A DNA stretch of 64,000 nt from Brachypterus glaber. Taxonomy: Eukaryota > Arthropoda > Insecta > Coleoptera > Kateretidae. This document shows, piece after piece, positions 47,762 through 59,344 of the stretch (its first letter is position 1; the number at the start of each line of letters is the position of its first letter). The position numbers and the translations under genes were made by a program. Where the stretch lies: assembly GCA_958510825.1 (NCBI GenBank), contig OY294051.1, positions 28,879,265 through 28,943,264 on the forward strand. Reading direction: 5' to 3'. A model generated the notes under the pieces. The model made no database searches. It worked only from the letters and a program-made list of their open reading frames with translations, and was not told the origin of the DNA.

Positions 47762-48475
47762 CAGTGCGGTCCAAAAGTCACCCCCCCCCCTTTTAACTTT
47801 TGAACGAGTTGAGATATCGACTTCAAATTTAGAACTCTTAAATAAGACAACTTAAACTATCTTTTAGCATATATTTGATATTTTCAGCTCTTAAAATGTG
47901 GGCAGGGGGGCATGGGGGGAAATTTTTTTTAAATGGAAAGGGGGGTCGTGTGATACATCATTTTAAAGCTTATAAAATTTTCTATTTAAACAAACATTTT
48001 AAAATTTTTTAAAAATGTTTTTTAAGGTTTTGATTTTTCAATTTTTTGTGCTAAAACATTCGCTTTTTTAAGTTTTTTTTTTATGTCAACTAAAATTAGT
48101 TTAAAAGTATAATTAACATTTTTTTAAGAAGAAATTAGGCATTTAAAAAAAATATTTGTTTTTTTTTAGTGGAATTTTGACATTAATACCCATTTTCAAC
48201 CCCATTTTAAAGCCCAAAACATTCTTTTTTAAATTTAAAAATATGGAGTTAAATGGAGAATTTTATAAGCTTTAAAATGATGTATTACACGACCCCCCTT
48301 TCCATTTAAAACAATGAGCCCCCATGCCCCCCTGCCCGCATTTTAAGAGCTGAAAGTATTAAATATATGCTAAAAGATAGTTTAAGTTGTCTTGTTTAAA
48401 AGTTCCAAATTTGAAGTCGATATCTCAAATGGTTTAAAAGTTAAGAGGGGGGGGGGTGACTTTTGGACCGCTCTG
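47762..48475. mobile_element. TA-flanked MITE with CAGTGCGGTCC ends
   Basis: The ends CAGTGCGGTCCAAAAGTCACC-type and complement lie between TA (47760-47761, 48476-48477). Arms of about 220 bp include CTTTTAGCATATATTTGATA and GGGGGTCGTGTGATACATCA. It is 714 bp, with homopolymer C/G runs just inside each end. Confidence 0.85.
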
Positions 48476-48479
48476 TATG

Positions 48480-48905
48480 GTATTTTTAACAGGGTATTTG
48501 GGTGTGTTGTACGTCATACGTAATTTTTTATATACATCGGCATTTTTCTTCACAATAATTCTTCATTTTTTTATCACAGTGTTTATATTTTTGGTCGATA
48601 TTTAGTAAAAAGTCCTTATACAAATTGCCTTAGTTTTATTGTTACATTGTGTAAATGCGTGCGTATGTTAAAAAAGTAAACTATATCTGTGATTGGTTTT
48701 GAGTGGAAACAAACAATGAATAAAATAATAATTCTTTAATAAAAAAATACTTCTTTAATTCTTACTATTCTTCTTAAAACTAAAATAAGGTATAGGTAAT
48801 AATATTACATATTATGTAATAAAGAATATTTTGAAACATTTCTATACTAATGCACGTTCCATCCTGTATTTTTTCATTTGTCATACTTATTCCGGGGTCT
48901 GATTA
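48480..48905. other. unassigned AT-rich stretch
   Basis: Nothing recognisable was found. Confidence 0.25.
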
Positions 48906-48909
48906 TATT

Positions 48910-49509
48910 CCAGTCAAATAATAAATGTAAATTGCAATAAATGTTCACGGGCTGATATTTTAAAGGGTAGTACTGGATGGTAACAGAACACTCCTGTTAG
49001 TTTTTCACCGGGTGATTTGCGTAAGGGGTGTCCGCTAGCTCTTGAAATTCTCTATAAGTTTCATATATTATAAGTTTTTATAGGTACTTTGGTATGGTTA
49101 CAGAGGGTGCAACTCGACTTTCAGCGCCCACTGTAACCGTAACAAAATATTTATGAAGATGCATTATATACAACTTATAGAGAATTTCAAGAGCTACAAA
49201 TTTGCTCATAACCACTTTTACCCTCCGATGAATAATTTGGCTGAAAAATCGAAAAAAAACAATTTCATTTCAACAAAAATTGTTGAAATTTTTTTCCTTA
49301 ACAAAATTGGTTATATGCATTTTTATCGTAAGATGCATCTTTAGCGAGATAACCGCACTCGTCCCTAAAATTCAAGATAGCGGACACCGCAAATCACATG
49401 GTGAAAAACTAACAGGGGTGTTCTGTTACTATTCACTACTACCTTTTAAAAAATCAGCCCGTGTACATTTATTGCAATTTAACAAAGGAATTTCTCGTTA
49501 TTTGACTGG
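48910..49509. mobile_element. foldback element, 600 bp
   Basis: CCAGTCAAATAA at the left mirrors TTATTTGACTGG at the right, followed by AATTGCAATAAATGT.CACG and GGTAACAGAACACTCCTGTT pairs. A separate inner inverted repeat (AGCTCTTGAAATTCTCTATA at about 49037, mirrored at about 49176-49195) is nested within. Short frames across the right half follow the arms. Confidence 0.85.
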
Positions 49510-49997
49510 ACTATTTTGACATAAAAAAATTGGTATGAGAAAATCGAAACATAACTTGATTTCAGCGCACCGTTTATCGCAATTTAGTTTCGAAATATTA
49601 TCAAATACTCGGTCAAATGGGACCTTATCGTGTAACAGGACTCATTTTACGAAATTATCCTATCTTAAGCAATTAAGTGCAAAGATAAAATATGGTTTAT
49701 TGCAGTTTATATTCAACAGATGCTAAACAATAATACCTACATACTAATCTTTTGTTGCCTCTAATCCTAGATTTAATGGCGAATAAATCATTTTGCTTTT
49801 AACCAGGCGGCCACTGCAGGAGCTCTAGGATAACTACCGCATTGCACCTATTCTGGAAATCCAAGTAATCCATTACTTAGCTGGAAATACAATTAACAAA
49901 AATGTCTAAAAATACCGGACATGCAATTATTATTTTGAACACTTTAATTTAAATACTTTTTGTAAGCTTGTAAAATTAAATTTAAATTAAATTTAAA
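49510..49997. other. unassigned AT-rich stretch
   Basis: No coding or repeat signal was seen. Confidence 0.25.
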
Positions 49998-50068
49998 TAG
50001 AGCACTGGATAGGCAGGTTTGTTAGGGTGGGTAGGTAGTTTACACACTACACAAAAGAAAGTACCGAC

Positions 50069-50314
50069 CAACGAACTAATAACTCTTCTCTCTAGAATAG
50101 GCATTTCATTTGTAAAAAAACGTAGCCAACATATACAGTTGTCTGTCTTACTCGCACAGCTTTGTTCTAACAGAGACAACAATAACAGTTACTGGTAATT
50201 GGTATTGTTCAGGCCTGAATATACCTACTATTTGTTTACAAACAAACCAAGATGTTGGCGATACTTTGTATTAACGGTATGCGTATTCTAGAGAGAAGAG
50301 TTGTTAGTTCGTTG
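50069..50314. mobile_element. hAT-like MITE family H1, copy 2 (TSD GTACCGAC)
   Basis: It is 246 bp with ends CAACGAACTAATAACTCTTC and complement and a perfect 8-bp duplication GTACCGAC (50061-50068, 50315-50322). It is nested in the 1.9-kb element. Confidence 0.93.
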
Positions 50315-51095
50315 GTACCGACATACACAAAATCTCAGGCCGAAAATGGCGGACGGAAGTGCGTCATCTAAAGGAAAATTTGAAGAAAATAATTTTTCAT
50401 TTTAATTGTTATTCTATTTGACACGAAAGTTTGGCAATAATAGAAAATAATTTATGACAGTTTGCATTAATTTTCAGAAAATTATTTTCTGAATATTTTC
50501 GAATAAACTCTATTTAAAGATGAATTAACTTTAAAATGGTGTAATTTTATATTTCCCGTGTACAGAGCTAATCAATGGTGCATTTTGATAATATTTTGTT
50601 GATTTGGTTAACTTATTAAACTAACTTAAAGTATTTTAGGTAAAAATAGCTTTTCTTTATTTTCTTTCTAAACTAAAAGATATTTCGTAAAATCAGAGCC
50701 TCGCTAATAATAAGGTATGAATTAAATTATTATAAATGATCTACCAAATTACCTAAAACTGCATCAAGAGATTTTAAAAGATTTAAAACAAGGTTTTAAA
50801 TCAGCAATTATTAGCTCTAATGGATATTCAGCATTGGTAATACATTAGTTAATAATAAATTGTATGAGTTTTGCTAAAATTCTGATTCTCTTTAGTAAAG
50901 AAATACAAAAATATTACTACATGTGAATAAGTTATAAACATTTTAGAACTATAATTTTAAACAAGCCCGTTTGTAAACAGAATGCACTGTATCTTCTATG
51001 TAGTTTATAAACAAAACGCCTTAAAAAAACTATTTTATTAGAAAGTTTGGATAAAAATATTCAAATAGTCATAGTTTTAACCTAAATAGTTAGCG

Positions 51096-51726
51096 CAAAT
51101 CGTCTTGTAAATTTCAGAACGTCGTATCTCAAAAAAAGACAACTTTACAGGAATGAGAAATAACTATTTCTCGCATTATTCATAAGTTGAAAATGTACTT
51201 TTTTAATATAAACTTAATACATTTTTAATGATTAACTGACCTTAAATCATTTTATTGTATAAAATAAATAAATACAAATAAAAACCTGATGTTTATAGAT
51301 ACGACATTTTGATCCTCAAAATTAATAAAAATTTTTAAGATACGAGCTTTGAAACATTATTATATTAATATTTTGACAAAATATAATTAAATATTATAAT
51401 AATATTATTAATTATTGAAACATTTAAACTTCAAAAAGTTTTATAACATGCGCATAAGATGTCAAAAAAGCGTCGCCAAATGCAAAAAGTGCGTTCCAAA
51501 ATAGTCAGTTAACTAGAATTAAGAGATACGAGGTTTAAAAATTTATTAATTTATGAGCATCTAAGATACGACATTACTATTTTACTTATATTTTTGCTAT
51601 TTAAAAAAAATAGCAGGTGGAACTTATTTTTTAGATGTAAATTGATACTATAAAGCATTTAGGTCCAAAATCTCAAAATCCAAAAAAATTGAAATACGAC
51701 GTCCTGAAATTTACAAGACGAAATGT
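51096..51726. mobile_element. inner inverted-repeat element
   Basis: CGTCTTGTAAATTTCAG at about 51101 mirrors CTGAAATTTACAAGACG ending 51720. The motif (A)TACGA(C) recurs at about 51130, 51300, 51343, 51529, 51566 and 51695. Confidence 0.6.
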
Positions 51727-51899
51727 TTGGTGTATAACAGACTTGATTTCGACAATGGTTTTGCTGTAGCAACGACATGTCCTGTTTCTAGGAAAATTTC
51801 TTGCGGTCTGAAATTTTGGCTATGTCGGAACTCTCCTGCGGAACCACTCAAACTACCCACCTACTCTAACAAACCTACCTCTACATGCTCTACATTTAA

Positions 51900-53148
51900 C
51901 TTAACTGTTAAAATAGTATAGCGGGTGTCCCACCAGGTCCTTGACAAGCTATATCTCCGTTATTTGAAAAGCTATTTTTTTTGCAAAAAACAGTGTTAAA
52001 TGGGAGCTATTGAATTTTTTATTCTCGGAACAACTCTTTGCTTACCCACCCCTTTGAAACCACCCCCAACTTATTTTTTTCAAATAGTAACCCCCATTTT
52101 TATCAAAGAATATGAAAGTAAATTTAATTCTGAATTCAACCATATATTATAAGTGGTTCTTATTATTTAACGGGCTTCAAATAACAATTATTTTTATTAA
52201 TAATAGGATGGTATTTAGAACAAACTTGCAGGTGGTTCCATGATAGTGGGTTATTAAGGGTGGTTTTTGGATACATTAATCAGTTCTCTTTTAGATATAA
52301 TCTAACGTGAGTTTTTTTTAATTTTTTTGATGAAAAATATTGCTTGTGATCTGATGGTGTTATACTTTGGAGCCCCTTAAAAAAAAATAAGAAATCATAT
52401 TTCAGAATATACATATTCTCCTTTCAAATACCATATTCTTATCCTTTCGTGTATTTGAAGCAAACTATTGCTTTAAATGACAATATATTCTCTTGATTTA
52501 AAACAATATTTTTTTCTGTGTAGATCTGCGTAGATCTGCGAGTTTTAGAGGTTACTTCAAAAAGAAAACGAAATTTGTTTAATTTCTTTTTGTTTGTATG
52601 TGACGTCACATACCCCCCACAAATTGCCTCCCTTTCATTATCTAAAAGTCTCTCACTTGTAATAATATTATTACTTGTTTAGATGCTACACAGTATTATT
52701 TCTATTCATAATACCACAGGCTTATTTGTATAATTTAATAGATTCTTCCCTCGCACGGGTTGTTAACCTCAAATAGTGGGGGATGATACACCTACTTGTA
52801 GGGTTTATCATAAATTACACAATTTATTATGTATTTTTATAAATTTATGTGTCAATGTTTTCTAATAGTATTATTCCAAAGGATTCCCTAAGTTTAGATG
52901 ATAACACAGACCCACAAAAAAATAAAGTCAATTACTCTTTAGCAGGCTACATTTTTCTAACGTATTTTTAGCGCTGGGAACGAGTATGACAGTGAAAAAA
53001 CTCGCTCACCCCATAACTTTTTCAAAAAAATGCAAAAAAGTATACTGGTTGAGCTAGATCGAGATTTTAAAAAATCTCTGACACCTGCATTATTTAATTT
53101 TGCGAGTTGTATCTGAAGACACTTTTATATCCAAATGGGCGCCGGACA
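51900..53148. other. unassigned stretch with a solitary GCGGGTGTCCCACC end
   Basis: After TA at 51919-51920 comes GCGGGTGTCCCACCAGG, a CAGGGTG-type left end with no partner. The rest is AT-rich, with a direct GTAGATCTGC pair at about 52521-52540. Confidence 0.4.
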
Positions 53149-53850
53149 TTACAGCGAAAAAACAACCGCGAAGACCATTACCGCGCAGTCTATTACCGCG
53201 ATCGCCATTACCGCCACAAGCCATTACCGCGCATGTCCTTTACCGCGCAGTTCATTACCGCGAACGGTATTTACCGCGTATAACTTTTACAGCGAAAATC
53301 GTTATACATTATTTTTATTTTATGTAAGGGCATTTCTGTGGGATTGATGCGAGTTTGGTTTGATTAGTTTTGGTTTTAGTTTGGATTTTTATTGATAAAG
53401 TGGAACGTTTACTAAATGTACCCATATATCTGTGTTTGGGTTTTTTGTGTTTTAATTTATATCGACTGATTTGTATAAACCGCTGATTAATAATCAGTTT
53501 AGTACGAATCGTCATGTCGATCGAAATAATGAAAAGTGCTAGGGGCAAAGACCTCGATGTATATAAACATTTCATATACAGGAGAAAAAATACTGTTAAA
53601 AATAAAAAAAATTGTAAGTGCGTAAATTACGACGTGCTTAGTTTCAAGGGGTGTTTGCATACTTCGGACGGAAATGTTTTAAAGTAAACTAGTAAAGGTC
53701 ACAACCCTGACCCAGCAGCTATCAGTTAGAACTGTTTGATTGTTTTCTGCAAAATATTATTATTATTTTTTATTTAATCTTCTTTTCTTCAAAAAAAATT
53801 AAAATAATTATGCGCGGTAATGGTTTTCGCGGTAAAGTCCATGCGCGGTA
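53149..53850. mobile_element. iteron-bounded element, copy B
   Basis: It has about nine TTACCGCG-type units at the left (53149-53294) and three inverted units (CGCGGTAA) at the right (about 53811-53850). The core shares AAGTGGAACGTTTACTAAAT and GTGCGTAAATTACGACGTGC with copy A. Confidence 0.85.
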
Positions 53851-53890
53851 TTAACCCCTTCGCTTCACGCTCTTACCATAAGTATATATT
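53851..53890. mobile_element. solitary piggyBac-like MITE end
   Basis: TTAACCCCTTCGCTTCACGC directly abuts the right end of iteron copy B. It resembles the end of 59714-59870. No partner was found. Confidence 0.4.
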
Positions 53891-54150
53891 TTTTACTTTC
53901 CGGGTCCTTCACCTATAATATGGAAGGAAAATTATTGTCATTGTGCAAAAAAATGAGTCATCGACTTTTAAGTTTTTGATCTGACTAAGCTCATGATACA
54001 AAAAATAAATTTGGTTTGATGATTTTAGAATAAATTGATATTATTAATATTATTAAGTGCATACTAATAATTTATGCAATCAAAACTTAAAACCAAACCC
54101 ACAAAACACGCAAAAATCTAGCCTGGGGAGTTATTATGGATTGATAAAAA

Positions 54151-54603
54151 CCCTAGTAACATTGAATTTGTACAAGTTTCTTGACCAGAGTACTTGACAA
54201 AGTTCTTTGTAAAGAATTGGACAATTCTTGAGCAAGAGAATTAATCAAGATTCTGTATCCAGACTTGGGCAAGACTTTAGCAAGATTCTGGAAGCAGAGC
54301 GTTTGTTTAGCAATACTGTGTCAAGTCTGTTCGTCAAGTCTGAAGCAATTTGACAAGATTCTTGGTCAAGAATTTTGACCTACTCTAACAAGTACCATTT
54401 GATCATGATAGAGATCGATTTTCGATTTCTTGTCAATTTTTCTTGCTACGTTCTTGCTCAAGACTTGTCCAAGAATCTTGTCGAAGTATCTGAAGCAATT
54501 CTTTGACAATTCTTGCGCCAGAATTGTCAAAATCTGGATGCAGTTACTTGATCAAGAATCTTTAGCCAGACTTGCTCAAGACTTGACATACTTGTTACTA
54601 GGG
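54151..54603. mobile_element. TIR element saturated with TCAAGA/TCTTGA motifs
   Basis: The ends are CCCTAGTAACA and complement. Between them TCAAGA, TCTTGA and TTCTTG variants occur in both orientations every 15-25 bp (for example GACAAGATTCTTGGTCAAGA). The 69-codon frame in the right half is part of this pattern. Confidence 0.7.
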
Positions 54604-54839
54604 CATTGGCATTTTTCATTATTCTATCATGTACCATAACATATGAAAAAGAATCGATTTGTTTTATCAATAATAGGTTTTAAGGAAAAATATATTTTAA
54701 GGAAAAATGTATTAAAAGTCCCATCCATTGTCCCTATCTTTATTATAATTAACAAATTATGCAATCAATAAAAAACATAACCCACAAAACAAGCAAAAGT
54801 CTAACTTTGAATTACCATAGAATGATACATACTGGCATT

Positions 54840-55023
54840 CAAGAGCGTAGATGAGGGGGGTAATGGGGGTAATTACCCCCCATAGGACAAAAATATATGA
54901 TATTTTATTGCATTATCCTATAAAAAAATATAAATTTGACTTTTTTTATTTTTAATTCCGGAAAAAATATCTAAGATCTTGGTATTACCGCCCCCCCATA
55001 GAAAAAAAACATCTACGCCCCTG
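54840..55023. mobile_element. hAT-like MITE with CAGGGGCGTAGATG ends
   Basis: The right end is the complement of CAGGGGCGTAGATG and the left is CAAGAGCGTAGATG. The flanks CTGGCATT and TTGGCATT match at 7 of 8 positions, and the interrupted tandem unit confirms the insertion. It is 184 bp, with GGGGGGTAAT/ATTACC.CCCCCC arms. Confidence 0.85.
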
Positions 55024-55734
55024 TTGGCATTTCTCATTATTCTATCTTATAATATGCCACAAAATATGACAATCAATTTTTTTATCCAAGATGATTTTAA
55101 AGTCATCTTGGTTTTATCAATAATAGGTTTGAAGGAAAAACGTATAAAAAAAAACACGCAAAAGTGTCCACAAAACACGCAAAAGTCTAACCTGTGGAAT
55201 TATCATGGAATGACACATATTGGAATTTGTCATTTTTCTATCTTATAATATGCCAGAACATATGACAACAATCAACTTGTTTTATCAATAATAGGTTTTA
55301 AGGAAAAACGTAACAATACAAAACACGCAAAAGTATCCACAAAACACGCAAAAGTCTAACTTGTGGAATTACCATGGACTGATACATATTTTAATTTCTC
55401 ATTATTCTAACGTATTTTATGCCACAACATATGACAAACAATCAATTTGTTTTATCAATAATAGGTTTTAAAGAAAAATGTTTCACTGTTCTCATTGTGC
55501 TCTTATTGATTTACTGATAAAAGCTTGCACTGTTGACTTGATAAATTAATTGTGAAAATAAATGACAATCAATAAAACTAGTCTTATATTATAATGCAAT
55601 TTCATATACACCACATCCCAAACGGTGTGATCTACAAGGTATAACTGTTCAAAGAACGGGCAACCACGGCTAGTTAAAAATTAAAATTACACAATTAAAA
55701 ATAATGAAAGATATACTAAGTATATACTATACTT

Positions 55735-55890
55735 AAATATATCTATGCATCTGTGGCTTGGTTCTACAAGGGCCAATGTCAGTTTGTCAATAGCAACGTT
55801 TCAACTTTGATGATATTTTGAAAACGCTGCTATTGAAAAACTGACATTGGTCCTTTTAGAACCAAGCCATAGATATATAATGCTTAGATA
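55735..55890. mobile_element. palindromic element, about 155 bp
   Basis: GGCTTGGTTCTA followed by CCAATGTCAGTTT and CAATAGCA.CGTTT is mirrored on the right arm with a few mismatches. Confidence 0.75.
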
Positions 55891-55898
55891 TATCTATA

Positions 55899-56418
55899 CC
55901 GGGTGTCCCAACTTAAAGAGATAATCAAATTCTGCGAAAACCATCTTAAATAAGACAACTCAAACCTTCTTTTAGCATATATTTGATACTTTCAGCTCTT
56001 AAAATGTGGGCAGTGGCGGCATAGGGGACTTTTTTTTATGGAAAGGGGAGTCGTGTGATACATCATTCTCCATTTAAATATATATTTTTTAATTTTTTTA
56101 AACATTTTTTTTTTGGGTTTAAAATAAGGTTGAAAATGGTTTTTTTTTGTCAAAATTACTCTAAAAAAATCTAACAATTTTTTAAGTTACTAATTTCATG
56201 ATGAAAAACCGTAAATTATACTTTTAAACTAATTTTAATTGACATAAATAAAAATTTGCAAAAAAAAACTTAAAAATCGCATTTTTTAACACAAAAAAGA
56301 ATCAAAACCTTAAAAAAACTGTTTAAAAAATTAAAAAATATACAGTCCAATAGATTTTTATTTGCTTTAAAATATTGTATCACACGACACCCTTTTCTAT
56401 TAAAAAAAATGGCATGGT
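55899..56418. mobile_element. truncated relative of the 47762 MITE
   Basis: It starts CGGGTGTCCCAACTTAAAG after TA. The block AGACAACT.AA.CTTCTTTT and the GTCGTGTGATACATCATT string match 47762-48475, but the right end is lost. Confidence 0.65.
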
Positions 56419-56419
56419 G

Positions 56420-57150
56420 GTAAAAAACCTCGTACAAAACATTTCACGAGAGGTAAAAAACCGAGGGTTAATTTTTACACTCGTGTGAGTGATATCCAAA
56501 TCCAAAATGATCAAAATTTGCGTTACGTAATACTTGAACGTTCCCTTACATGTAAAATCTCGTAAATTTTACTTGGATGCGTAATAAAAACTGCAGATGA
56601 CGTACTAGCTTTTTGGCGCTTTTTTAAGATAAAAACTGTTGGTATGTAATTTTTATGGTTTTACGGTATTAAGTAGCAAAAAATCTATATGCATTTGTAA
56701 GTATAGCAAACCGTTGACATTGTCTATTATAATAACAACACATACATGAATGTGTCATATGACATGTGTGCTACACATTGTGTAGGTTTTCCTTTAAAAT
56801 GTATTTTAATTTTTACGGAAAAGCAAATAGGTAGATGCCTTTTTATTGTTTCCTTTATTTTTTATGAAAGCATATAAATAATCTTAATTAGCAGAGACGA
56901 CAAAGTATTTATTTTCGAAATTATAAATTTCATCCACTCATAATAATTAATTCAATTTGTTACCTTCAAGGAATTTTGGAAAATTTCCAAAAAATTCGAA
57001 TTTGTTGTTTAAAAAATTATTGCATGTTAACTTGAAAAAAGTTTGTGTGTACCGGGGATACTTATAAAATACGGATAGGGTTTCACGAGAGTCGAGAAAC
57101 AGAACCTGTCTCGATTGTAGATTGTCTCTCATATTCTCCTATTTCTTGGC
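56420..57150. other. unassigned stretch with half of a Harbinger-like MITE
   Basis: 56506-56545 is the right end of the GGGAACGTTCAAG family only. Elsewhere no structure or genes were seen. Confidence 0.5.
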
Positions 57151-57255
57151 CACAGTAAAAAGTAAACTGAATATTTTGTTACAAATGGATAGGAAATCGG
57201 AAGTTATGATCCTATACAACTGTACTTTCATTTTTGTTAAAAACACGCAACTTTT
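57151..57255. mobile_element. palindromic MITE family C, half copy
   Basis: CACAGTAAAAAGTAAACTGA followed by GATAGGAAATCGGAAGTTAT matches the left arm of 14989-15198. The right arm is absent. Confidence 0.7.
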
Positions 57256-57330
57256 CATGTGTGTGGGAATGATAGGGAGTAGGAAAATTAAGAGTAGGGA
57301 TGTTAGTCTCCCAATTATTCTTTTTGAGAA

Positions 57331-57366
<36 letters not shown>
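57331..57366. repeat. (AAT)n microsatellite
   Basis: About 12 AAT units. Another simple tract, AATAATAAA-like, fills 57540-57610. Confidence 0.9.
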
Positions 57367-57367
<1 letters not shown>

Positions 57368-57897
57368 GGTCTTTATTGAGCAATATAATAATACTTAAAA
57401 CTAAAACTTATGAAATATAATAATATACAATAACTTGGTGGTAAAGCTGAAAATGCAATACAGTAAAATTGTTGAGAATAGTAAAAAATTGTGAAATTTA
57501 TTGAAAAACTTACCCCACAAATCATATTTTCAATAATTTAAAATAAATAAATATATAAAAAAAATAATAAAAAATAATAAATAAAAATAATAATAAAAAA
57601 TAGAAAAAACAAAAAAAGACAAACAAAAAAACTAACTTTATGAAGGACATGTACTCTGGTTAAAATAATTGTAAAATTAAAATGACATAGAAGGACAAGC
57701 TAGTTAAAATGTATGTATAGATAAAATAGGTATATAAATAGACAAGCACGTTAAAATTTTACCAAAAAAAAACATATATGTAAAAGACAAGCACTGGTTA
57801 AGATGTATGTACAAATAACATATATGTAAAAGAACAAGGACTGGTTAGAACAAAAATAGAAAAATATATTAATGACAAACGCTAGTTAAAACCATAT

Positions 57898-57945
57898 AGG
57901 AAACGTTCAAGTATTAAGTAACGCAAATGTTGATCATTTTTGACT
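57898..57945. mobile_element. Harbinger-like MITE, left end only
   Basis: GAAACGTTCAAGTATTAAGT then ACGCAAATGTTGATCATTTT, fused to the 3' edge of the LINE fragment. Confidence 0.65.
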
Positions 57946-58310
57946 TTTTGCAAGTTATTTTGAACTTCGTTGTCCAATACTCTTACGTGCTTGAGGTATA
58001 GTAAAACCATTATCCCTTCTTGTATTTTTAATTTTAATATCTTATTTTTTCTCAGTATTTGCATATACTACGAGAGTGTAGAAGTACAGTTGCCTACAAT
58101 CCAGTTTACATGACTCTTTAAAAACTTTAAATAAGACGCTATTAATGCTTCATAAACCATATTTAATTGTTTTATATTCAATATATTTTTAAAATAAGAT
58201 ATGAAACATCTATTTTTTTATTTATAACTCTAATTTGTAGGTCCCATTTAAGATGTTCATCGATTGCTACTCCTAGAAATTTCGTAGAGGCTATTCTGCT
58301 TATAGAGAAA
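57946..58310 (-). pseudogene. non-LTR retrotransposon reverse transcriptase C-terminal fragment
   Basis: From about 58300 on the minus strand: TKFLGVAIDEHLKWDLQI, then in a shifted frame LNMVYEALIASYLK, then NTRRDNGFTIPQARKSIGQR. These are, in order, the three conserved blocks after the catalytic site in jockey/CR1-like elements. At least two frameshifts and a stop are present, so it is dead. It is the third LINE scrap in the window. Confidence 0.82.
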
Positions 58311-58319
58311 CTATTATTA

Positions 58320-59344
58320 TTGTATACAAATGTGAGTTTATTTGAGTTTATTTAACTCATTGACATGCCCTCGTATAGAATTCTAACAATGAAATTAATG
58401 AAAATCATTCGTGCATCCTCCAATTACTCTGTGTGGTATGAAAGTGAACATTAATGTTGACTTGACATGACCTTAAATAAATAATTATTCTATTTTTACT
58501 CGGCACAAAACGTGTTTTTGTTAAATTGAAACTTTAAAGGAAACTGTCACTACGAATACGAAACAAGTCTGCAAATACACGTGATAATTTTATTTTTGTT
58601 TACAGAATAGAAAAGGAGTTCTAAAATTTCTAGTGCACTACCTACTACATACTACCCCTTACATAAAAAATAACCGAAACGTAAATGCAATGTTAAAAAA
58701 AATGTTAACGTTGCAGTCATAATAATCTGATTATGTATTATACATTAACAATAACCCATAACACAGTAAAGTAAATCATACCAATGAGTCCGCAGCTACT
58801 TATGTTAACCGTAATAAATATTTATAATTTTTCACCTTTGACCCCGACAAAGAAGGGTATCGTTTTAAATAGGAGTTTTGGGCTAAATAAGAAAAATATT
58901 TTTGTTTAAAAAAGTGCAAAATGATGAAAAGAAATGATAAAAACTGTGTTATTTGATGATAAAGAACAAAATGAAAAAATAAATAAAAACCAAGTAATTA
59001 TTTGATGTCGTAAACCCGACAACATCGCATTATTCTTGCGCTAAATGTGACTATCATACTGAAAAAAGCAATGTTTTTTGTTTATTTACAAAACCAACAT
59101 AAATACGTTTAGATAGAATGTATAATAAAAACACTGTTCAATATTAATTAAATATATTTATTTTTAAATAAATATATTTAATTAATATTTTAAGTTAAAA
59201 GTATATGTGTAACTTTTTCATAATCTAGTTTTAAATCATATCATGGAACTAAACTAATTTAATATGTTGAAAGCCAGATTAAATTACTTGTCTTGGGTAA
59301 CACTGTCCCATGGAACTAGATGCTTTGGGTTATCGTTGAAGCTA
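58320..59344. other. unassigned AT-rich stretch
   Basis: A short inverted AT repeat (TTAATTAAATATATTTATTT) lies at about 59144-59187. No genes were seen. Confidence 0.3.

Larger units (their letters stand above)
49998..51892. mobile_element. hAT-like element (TAGAGCAC family), 1.9 kb
   Basis: The left end TAGAGCACTGGATAGGCAGG and the right end (complement of TAGAGCATGTAGAGGTAGG) carry the subterminal blocks GTAGGTAGTTT and GTGGTTCCGCAGGA. The flanks AATTTAAA and CATTTAAC agree at 6 of 8 positions, a decayed 8-bp TSD. No transposase remains. It contains an H1 MITE at 50069 and an inner inverted-repeat element at 51096-51726 with repeated ATACGAC motifs. Confidence 0.78.
54040..55480 (+). repeat. 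degenerate tandem array, about 170-bp unit, invaded twice
   Basis: CACAAAACACGCAAAAGTCTAAC-type blocks recur at about 54094, 54780, 55164 and 55333, and TTATCAATAATAGGTTT recurs at about 54662, 55112, 55280 and 55451. The last spacing is 169 bp. Insertions at 54151-54603 and 54840-55023 stretch the earlier units. Confidence 0.78.
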
